From contig NZ_BNAF01000002.1 of NCBI RefSeq assembly GCF_014653155.1, positions 186,001 through 250,000 of the forward strand: a DNA stretch of 64,000 nt, read 5' to 3'. The notes under the pieces were generated by a model. It searched no databases and was not told the DNA's origin. It was given only the letters and a program-made list of their open reading frames with translations. Source of the DNA: Sphingobacterium griseoflavum (GTDB taxonomy: Bacteria; Bacteroidota; Bacteroidia; Sphingobacteriales; Sphingobacteriaceae). Both the position numbers and the translations under genes were made by a program. Positions 38,652 to 45,209 of this stretch are shown in pieces. Positions within the stretch are counted from its first letter, which is position 1. The number at the start of each line of letters is the position of its first letter.

Positions 38652-41036
38652 ATGCTAAAGTTATTCTTCAAATCGGCTTGGCGCCAATTGCTAAAATATA
38701 AGTTTTACACCCTACTGCATATCGTTAGTTTGGGTTTGGCTTTAGCCTGCTTCTTTTTCATCTACACGTTTAATACGTATCAACGCAGTTTTGATCGGTT
38801 TCACCGCAAAGCGGCTCGTACCTTCCTGTTAGTACAAGATTTGAAATTGGACAAAACGGAGTTCAGCAAAGGCGGATCCTTTGCCATGTTCGAGGCCATC
38901 AAATCGGAGTTGCCGCAAGTCGAGCGAGCCGCAATATTTATCGAAAAACAAGATCTCACGATCGATATCGGCAATGACCGTTTTAAATCCGATGGAAAGG
39001 CGGCCTACGCCTCATCGTCGTACTTCGAAATTTTGGATTTCCCTTGGATTGCTGGAAACCCCGAGGATTTAGATCAGCCTAATGCGGTTGCGCTGACCAA
39101 ATCATTGGCAAAAAAATATTTCGGCGATCAAGATGCATTGGGCAAAACCATGACCGTGGAAGGAGAGATCGATTTGACTGTCGTTGGGGTGATTGATGAT
39201 AGTCGTAAAAACTCTGACTTTAGGTCAGAAATGTACATCGCTTTGTCCGCGTTGTCGCAAATTAGAAATATTCCGAAAACAGATGGCTTTTTTAACCAGT
39301 GGGGCTATACCCAAACGACAAACAACATCCTGTTAACCTTGAAAACAAGTGGCGATCAACATGCGGTCGAGAAATGTTTCCACGATCTGGTGGCTAAGCA
39401 CTGGCACAGCGATGTGCTGCAGTATTTTAGTTACAAGCTTCTCCCCATAACGGATTTCCATTTTGATACAGATTATGGAAAAGGCACCCAACAATCATTA
39501 TTGCTCTTATTAGGTATTGCTGCCGGTGTCATACTTATGATGGCCGTTGTCAACTACTGCAATATCGTTTCTGCGCAACAGATCTATAGAAACACCGAAA
39601 TGGGGATTAGAAAGGTGCTTGGAAGCACCAAATGGCAATTATTCTTGCAATACCTGCTAGACTCGCTACTGGTTAGTTTTTTCGCCTTGCTCCTAGGTAT
39701 ATCGCTGTTCTATCTGTTCCTAACTTGGTCAAACCAGTTTTTGTTGAAGAACGACCCGATATACAATCTATCCGTGACACATCTCGCGACGACCGCACTG
39801 TCAATCTGGCTGGCAATCCTTGTTGCTACCAGCATGTATCCGGCATTCTTTTTAACTAGCACATTACGGAACGGCACCGTGCCAAAACAGTATTCGAAAA
39901 ATGTGGGATTGGGCACAAAATTATTATTGCTAGTACAACACATGACTGCGTTTATTTTGGTCGTATCCACGATCGTCATCGTTGCCCAAGTAAATCACTT
40001 AAAGCGTACCGACCTAGGATTTAACCGTGACGCCATCCTTACCTTACCCATAAAACAGGATATGCTAAGCCAAAAAGGTAAAATAGAATCCTTTTTAAGG
40101 AGCCGATCCGATATCGCATCCTTCACATTTTGTGACAATCCGCCAGCAAATGAAAAAGCATGGGGAGGGACTTTCCAATTTGACGATCGCGATGTTTGGG
40201 AAACCTGGCCGGCCCGGTATGCCATAGGCGACACCGCATACATCCGTACTTTTGGGATACGTCTGCTCGCGGGTCGTAATTTTCGCCAAAATGCTCCGGA
40301 AGCAGAATTTCTGATCAACAAACAGATGGCGCTAAACTTAGGGTTGGCAACGCCTGATGAAGCGTTGGGAAAAAGCCTGTATGCAGGCGGGCTCCATGAC
40401 GAGAGTAAAGGCCGCATTGTCGGTGTTGTCGAAGATTTCAATACCAACGCCTTGTATGAACCTATTTCGCCAACCGTCATCGGCGTTCACGAGGGCCGAA
40501 TCAAAAAGTTGGCTATAAAATATAGCGGGCATAATGCGTCCGCCATGCTGAAGGACCTTGAAAAAAATTGGACCGTATGGTATCCGTCGGAACTTTTTCA
40601 GTTCGCCTTCTACGACGATCAGATCGCCGCGCTATACCAGAAAGAAGCGCTGCTGGAAAAACTAATCTGGATCGCCGCCCTTATGGCCATCGCCGTAACG
40701 GCACTTGGTCTTTTGGGATTGATGTCTATGCATATCGCGAAAAGAACCAAGGAGGTCGGTATTCGCAAAATTCTCGGCTCTAGTGTCATGGGCATTCTGA
40801 GCATATTATCAATAGATTTTTTTAAATGGATTGCCGCGGCAGTTGTTATTGCCATACCAATCAGCGTGTACCTACTAAACCATTGGCTAACGGGTTTTGC
40901 CTTTCGCATAAAACTAAGCTGGTGGATGTTTTTCTCTGCCATGGCCTTATGCCTGGTCATCACGGTATTGACCATCAGCTATCAGACATTGCGCGCGGCA
41001 CGCGCAAATCCAGTCGATAGCTTGCGAGATGAGTAG
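38652..41036 (+). CDS. MacB/FtsX-type ABC transporter permease 10
   Basis: 794 residues. The N-terminal box is altered (FKSAWRQLLKYKFYTLLHI). The first coupling motif is the most degenerate of the set, RNTEMGIRKVLGS (about 312), lacking the Lys before Glu. The second is RTKEVGIRKILGS (about 696). The end is NPVDSLRDE. The gap to permease 9 is only 51 nt, without a spacer element. Confidence 0.91.
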   Translation: MLKLFFKSAWRQLLKYKFYTLLHIVSLGLALACFFFIYTFNTYQRSFDRFHRKAARTFLLVQDLKLDKTEFSKGGSFAMFEAIKSELPQVERAAIFIEKQDLTIDIGNDRFKSDGKAAYASSSYFEILDFPWIAGNPEDLDQPNAVALTKSLAKKYFGDQDALGKTMTVEGEIDLTVVGVIDDSRKNSDFRSEMYIALSALSQIRNIPKTDGFFNQWGYTQTTNNILLTLKTSGDQHAVEKCFHDLVAKHWHSDVLQYFSYKLLPITDFHFDTDYGKGTQQSLLLLLGIAAGVILMMAVVNYCNIVSAQQIYRNTEMGIRKVLGSTKWQLFLQYLLDSLLVSFFALLLGISLFYLFLTWSNQFLLKNDPIYNLSVTHLATTALSIWLAILVATSMYPAFFLTSTLRNGTVPKQYSKNVGLGTKLLLLVQHMTAFILVVSTIVIVAQVNHLKRTDLGFNRDAILTLPIKQDMLSQKGKIESFLRSRSDIASFTFCDNPPANEKAWGGTFQFDDRDVWETWPARYAIGDTAYIRTFGIRLLAGRNFRQNAPEAEFLINKQMALNLGLATPDEALGKSLYAGGLHDESKGRIVGVVEDFNTNALYEPISPTVIGVHEGRIKKLAIKYSGHNASAMLKDLEKNWTVWYPSELFQFAFYDDQIAALYQKEALLEKLIWIAALMAIAVTALGLLGLMSMHIAKRTKEVGIRKILGSSVMGILSILSIDFFKWIAAAVVIAIPISVYLLNHWLTGFAFRIKLSWWMFFSAMALCLVITVLTISYQTLRAARANPVDSLRDE

Positions 41037-41105
41037 TGAACTACTGCCTGCTTAGATTCGGAGCTACACGTTTTTAGTTTTTATTTTTGACTTTTTAATT
41101 TCATC

Positions 41106-43514
41106 ATGTCCAGCATATACCTAACAACGAAAATCGCTTGGCGCAATTTGCGCAAGCACAAAATACACAGCATGATCAACATTGTTGGTTTGCTGTGCAG
41201 CATGGCTTTTGTGCTATTGATAAGCGCCTACATTTGGCAGGCTTATCAGGTAAATGCTGGATTACGAAACAAGGATAGACAATTCGCTTTACAAAGCAGC
41301 TATAAACAACCAGGCATAGGGCTCGATCTTACGACGATCGGTGCTTTGCCGCGGGCACTCCAAGAGGAGTACCCCGCACTGGTGGCCAACTACTATCGAC
41401 TGGATGGCTTAACGTGCATTGTCTCGAACGGTAGCGAGGTATTTGAAGAGAATGTATCGCTAGGTGACTCTACACTCCTCACGATGTACGGCTTTTCCTT
41501 GCTGCAGGGCAATGCCTTAACAGCCCTATCCAATCCCTTTTCGGTCGTCATTGACGAACAAGCGGCTATGAAATATTTTGGAAAGAAAGAAGCTGTGGGT
41601 GAGCGACTACGTATACGCAACTTTGCGGGAGAGCAGCGCGATTTCGAAGTCACGGCCGTCATCCGTCAGGCCTCCGAAAATTCCGTCATGCGCCTGATGC
41701 CCAGTATGCAGACCGCGATCTTCCTACCCATAAGTAGCGAAAAATACTTTGGACGCAATGTGAACAACTGGCAAAACCTATGGATAGCGGGCTTTATCGA
41801 GCTTCAGGAAGGCGTGACACCCGACCAACTTCAGCAACCTATTAAACAATTACTGGAACAGCATGCGGATAAACAGATTGCCGAGAATCTACAACCGCAG
41901 CTTAAGCCCCTCTCTTCCTATTACTTGGACGACAACCAAGGAGCGATCAGACAGTTGCTCTTGGTATTAAGTTTGACGGCGGCCTTCCTTATCATCATGG
42001 CCATTATCAACTTTGTGAACCTCAGCATCAGCCAAAGCCTCACCAGGCTGAAGGAAGTAGGCCTGCGCAAGATATTGGGCAGCAGCCGCAAACAGCTTAT
42101 CCTACAACTTCTTGCAGAATACTGCTTGATGGTTTTTATTGCCGGCTTGTTGGCGCTGGTACTGTACCCGCTGCTGGCGCCTTGGTTTTCATCGGTCATG
42201 ATGAAAGAACTTCCGTCCCTCTCCGTTCTCCCTTTCCGCTTTTTTGCACTATTTTTCACCGGAATTTTAGCCTTAGGCCTCACTGCTGGAATCTATCCCG
42301 CCCTCAAACTATCCAGCAACTCCATCGTGAGCGCAGTCAAGAACCAATTGAGCGAGCATCGCGGAAAGCATCTCATTCGACGATCACTCCTCTTGCTGCA
42401 GTTTGCCGTAGCGGTGCTGGTGCTTATATCATCGGTCATCATCGCTAGACAAGTCGACACGTTCATCAACGGACAGCTGGGCTACAACAAAGATTATTTG
42501 CTTACCGCGCAGGTGCCACGCGATTGGTCCGAAAAGGGCTTGCATAATATCCAGCAGGTACAGCAAGAGCTTAGGCAGCTAGCGCAGGTAAAAGATATCA
42601 GCCTCTCCTATGGCATTCCTAATTCCTTTGGTAACGGTATACAGACCGTTAGTAAAGTAGGTGCCGATCAAGGCATAGACGCGCTGGTCATCACGTCCGA
42701 CCAGCATTTTGCTTCCACCTACGAGATCCCAGTTTTGGCGGGACAATTTTTCGCGTCCAAGGAAGACGCTAGCATCGCGTCCAAGGTGGTGATCAATAGA
42801 AAGGCTGCACAAGCGTTGGGCTATGAACAGGTTCATGACGCTATTGGCCAACCGATAACGCTCTATGACGGAGGCTTCACGGGAACCATTTCCGGTGTCA
42901 CGGAAGATTTCTACGCAAACTCCATGCACAGTGCATCACCAGCCGTCGTGTGGTTTCCCGTGCAGGCCAACATGCAGTACCGTTTTCTTTCTATCCGACT
43001 AAAAGCTGGCGCGATCGCCCCTGCCGTACATGCATTGGAAAACCGATGGAAGGAACTGATGCCTGATGCACCGTTTAAATATAAGTTCATGGATGAAACC
43101 ATCCAAGCCATGTACAGCACCGAAATACAATTGAAACGGGCCTCACAGAGCGCGACGGCTATTTCGATGCTCATCGTCGTACTCGGCATCATCGGTCTTA
43201 CATCGATCTCCATCAACCTACGGCTGAAAGAAATCGGCATCAGAAAGGTTTTAGGGGCTAACCTCCGCAATATGGTGCTGCTGTTCAGCAAGGAATTTTT
43301 CGTCATTTTTGCGGCAGCCTTATGTGTCAGCATTCCGCTTACCTATTTCTTCATGCACCAGTGGCTGATGAACTATGCGGTAAAGATCGATCTGCAACCA
43401 CAACTATTTATCTTACCGATCATAGGTGTATCCGCCATCTTACTTTTGTTTATTGCTGGGTTGGTGTTGCGAGCCAGCCACAGTAATCCGATAAAAAGCC
43501 TACGCGACGAGTAA
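41106..43514 (+). CDS. MacB/FtsX-type ABC transporter permease 11
   Basis: 802 residues. The N-terminal box TTKIAWRNLRKHKIHSMINI is conserved. Coupling motifs RLKEVGLRKILGS (about 312) and RLKEIGIRKVLGA (about 705). The end is NPIKSLRDE. Final permease of the 29-kb unit; a 13-bp inverted repeat at 43530-43570 follows 15 nt after the stop and may terminate transcription. Confidence 0.92.
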   Translation: MSSIYLTTKIAWRNLRKHKIHSMINIVGLLCSMAFVLLISAYIWQAYQVNAGLRNKDRQFALQSSYKQPGIGLDLTTIGALPRALQEEYPALVANYYRLDGLTCIVSNGSEVFEENVSLGDSTLLTMYGFSLLQGNALTALSNPFSVVIDEQAAMKYFGKKEAVGERLRIRNFAGEQRDFEVTAVIRQASENSVMRLMPSMQTAIFLPISSEKYFGRNVNNWQNLWIAGFIELQEGVTPDQLQQPIKQLLEQHADKQIAENLQPQLKPLSSYYLDDNQGAIRQLLLVLSLTAAFLIIMAIINFVNLSISQSLTRLKEVGLRKILGSSRKQLILQLLAEYCLMVFIAGLLALVLYPLLAPWFSSVMMKELPSLSVLPFRFFALFFTGILALGLTAGIYPALKLSSNSIVSAVKNQLSEHRGKHLIRRSLLLLQFAVAVLVLISSVIIARQVDTFINGQLGYNKDYLLTAQVPRDWSEKGLHNIQQVQQELRQLAQVKDISLSYGIPNSFGNGIQTVSKVGADQGIDALVITSDQHFASTYEIPVLAGQFFASKEDASIASKVVINRKAAQALGYEQVHDAIGQPITLYDGGFTGTISGVTEDFYANSMHSASPAVVWFPVQANMQYRFLSIRLKAGAIAPAVHALENRWKELMPDAPFKYKFMDETIQAMYSTEIQLKRASQSATAISMLIVVLGIIGLTSISINLRLKEIGIRKVLGANLRNMVLLFSKEFFVIFAAALCVSIPLTYFFMHQWLMNYAVKIDLQPQLFILPIIGVSAILLLFIAGLVLRASHSNPIKSLRDE

Positions 43515-43527
43515 TACCTGCTTCTAT

Positions 43528-43953
43528 TTACGTTTCGGACTCTTTTTTTAAAGGGACGAGTCCGAAACGTTTTACACAGAGCAAAAAGCAAAGTGCTAAG
43601 ATCGTTCCCGCAACACCATAATAGGCATCAACCACATCCGGCGTATTTAGTATAGGTACCCAAAGTTCATAAACAAAATTACAGCCGATCAACAACATCC
43701 CGCAAACAACCAAAAACCTGACGGGGATACCTATCAAAATCCACATAAAACCCACCCCGCCCAACATCAGGTAGCTGATAGAAAAATTGGATACATGAAG
43801 ATAAAAATCAGGCCATTGTTCGACAATAACAGCGGGGCGTAGCGACATCGTCTTACGACCAAAAAATAAAAGCATAATCAGCACGAGCAACACAAAATAG
43901 GCGATCGCCGCCGGAAGCTTGGGGGCATACTTCAGCACATTCATCTTTTCCAT
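43528..43953 (-). CDS. Small integral membrane protein, function unknown
   Basis: 141 residues from ATG 43953; the frame is open to 44019, but the extension is unlike a protein N-terminus. Four hydrophobic segments (about 15-32, 55-73, 75-92 and 100-122 of the short form) suggest a four-TM inner-membrane protein. I do not recognise a family with confidence; general topology resembles small DoxX- or VanZ-like proteins. It and its neighbour interrupt the permease array on the opposite strand. The last codons (ESET) lie inside a 13-bp inverted repeat. Confidence 0.65.
   Translation of the reverse strand: MEKMNVLKYAPKLPAAIAYFVLLVLIMLLFFGRKTMSLRPAVIVEQWPDFYLHVSNFSISYLMLGGVGFMWILIGIPVRFLVVCGMLLIGCNFVYELWVPILNTPDVVDAYYGVAGTILALCFLLCVKRFGLVPLKKESET
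43530..43570. terminator. Inverted repeat between converging genes, possible bidirectional terminator
   Basis: Arms ACGTTTCGGACTC (43530-43542) and GAGTCCGAAACGT (43558-43570) are perfectly complementary over 13 bp with a 15-nt loop. On the plus strand the stem is followed by TTTT and lies just after permease 11. On the minus strand it lies within the last codons of the 43528 gene. Confidence 0.6.
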
Positions 43954-44031
43954 AATTACAAATCTTACATATCGATGCAATAAAGATAAAAATACATCAA
44001 AAATTACTCTTCTCAACATGAATCCAACAGG

Positions 44032-44646
44032 CTAGACCACATAAGAGCGTACAACCGAGCTGTAAGTTATCGTGGGGTTACTGCTCGTGTAGGCTACACG
44101 AAACTCATGTTGCTCCAAAGACTGCAATCCGTTGATTTCACAGGAAGACTTCGTGGTGAACAGGATGTTCCACAATGCATCGCCCACCTTGCGGTATTCA
44201 AAACGACATCCTGTTGCTTTCTTCCACACTTCCACCCGACAGCGCACGCATCCCGGCCGTTGCATCTGAACCTGCACGCGCAAGTTGTGTGGCTTGGGCG
44301 CGGCACCAATTGGCGCATAAGGCTTATTGGTCGCAAAGCCCGCCGATAGAATAATCCAAGGATCACCTTGGGCTACTTGTGCTATATATAAGGACAACCG
44401 GTACAGCTGTTCCTTGTGCATACGCAACAAATGATTTTTGATAGCCACACAGCGCATATCACGAAATTGGGCTTCGGCCATAGCGTTTGACAGCTGGCAC
44501 AAGGTGTCTTTCAACACCGAGAGCGGTGGCTCACAATCCGGAAAAAGAGCTGCATGCTCCTCCATACGCGCAACTACATTGTTTGCATAACGCAGGAAAT
44601 TCGCTTCCCGCATTTTCTTAAATTTTAAAACAGGTTTTATCATCAC
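44032..44646 (-). CDS. Hypothetical protein with fibronectin type III-like C-terminal half
   Basis: 204 residues. The helical N-terminal half (about 15-95) has a pattern seen in a Bacteroidota family: FPDCEPPLSVLKDTLCQLSNAMAEAQFRD, then a helix ending in QVAQGDPWIILSAGF. The C-terminal half (about 115-200) has beta-strand spacing and ends ISGL..EHEFRVAYTSS-like, as in fibronectin III domains (here INGLQSLEQHEFRVAYTSS). Such proteins are often found near phage-derived or secreted structures, but nothing of that kind is seen here. No signal peptide. Function not known. Confidence 0.6.
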   Translation of the reverse strand: MMIKPVLKFKKMREANFLRYANNVVARMEEHAALFPDCEPPLSVLKDTLCQLSNAMAEAQFRDMRCVAIKNHLLRMHKEQLYRLSLYIAQVAQGDPWIILSAGFATNKPYAPIGAAPKPHNLRVQVQMQRPGCVRCRVEVWKKATGCRFEYRKVGDALWNILFTTKSSCEINGLQSLEQHEFRVAYTSSNPTITYSSVVRSYVV

Positions 44647-44715
44647 TATACTTATTTAATACAGGATGCACCACGCATCGCTTCTACAAAGCTAAACACA
44701 CGTAACAGAAGAAAG

Positions 44716-44776
44716 GGGGTCAAATCGTGCCAATTTTTTCGGCTTCGGTCGAAATTTTTGGCGCAATTTGATACCC
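44716..44776. repeat. Long imperfect inverted repeat in the region before permease 12
   Basis: Gene-free stretch 44647-45209 (563 nt). Arms GGGGTCAAATCGTGCC... (44716-44741) and ...GGCGCAATTTGATACCC (44750-44776) pair over about 22 positions with one 3x3 internal loop, one mismatch and one bulged A; the 8-nt loop is GCTTCGGT. It is not followed by a T tract, so it is not an obvious terminator. Confidence 0.55.
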
Positions 44777-44795
44777 TTTTCCAAAAGATCACAAT

Positions 44796-44837
44796 TGAAA
44801 AAGCGGCTTTACAACATGAAAAAGCACCTTTCCAATA
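44796..44837. repeat. Tandem 21-bp direct repeat
   Basis: Two adjacent 21-nt units beginning TGAAAAAGC (44796-44816 and 44817-44837) match at 17 of 21 positions. The first contains AAAGC-G-GCTTT. A 21-bp period equals two turns of DNA, so these could be tandem protein sites; ligand unknown. Confidence 0.5.
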
Positions 44838-45061
44838 TGTTTTATCTCTTTTCACTATGCAGTTGACGCATTTCCCATAAGTTTTGCCTGTTCATCCATA
44901 TCTTTTGTCTTCTTTCCATGGGTAGACAGTAAGCTTCACAACCGCATCAACACATCTCCTATAGGAAATATTACATATTCATATAGAAGTCAAACAGATG
45001 CATACGGAAAAGTAGTATTCCCTCTGGAAAAAGAAATCGACGCCCTCGTTTTTGTTGGAGG

Positions 45062-45100
45062 TTGTCCGCAGACGAACGCCTACTGTTCGATATCGGACAG
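45062..45100. promoter_or_regulatory. Palindrome pair f/e: proposed enhancer sites of the permease 12 unit
   Basis: Site f is TTGTCC-GCAGAC-GAACGC (45062-45079, weak) and site e is CTGTTC-GATATC-GGACAG (45083-45100, near-perfect, extended to ACTGTTC/GGACAGT). Centres are 45070.5 and 45091.5, again exactly 21 bp apart, as in the tolC/fusion-protein control region 31 kb away. This links the second unit to the same regulator (inference). Confidence 0.7.
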
Positions 45101-45153
45101 TTAACGGCAGCCGAATCAAACACAAAACACTGAAAACAAAGCTGTTAAAATAG

Positions 45154-45169
45154 TGGCGCAGCAGTTGAC
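45154..45169 (+). promoter_or_regulatory. Candidate sigma54 promoter of the permease 12 unit
   Basis: TGGCGCA (45154-45160) fits TGGYRYR. TTGAC at the correct N4 spacing matches TTG of the -12 element but lacks the C. The GG is 64 bp from the centre of site e. The predicted start is near 45180, 30 nt before the permease ATG. Confidence 0.45.
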
Positions 45170-45209
45170 AGCAATTCAGTAAACTAACAAGTACTAAACA
45201 AAGGGGTTT

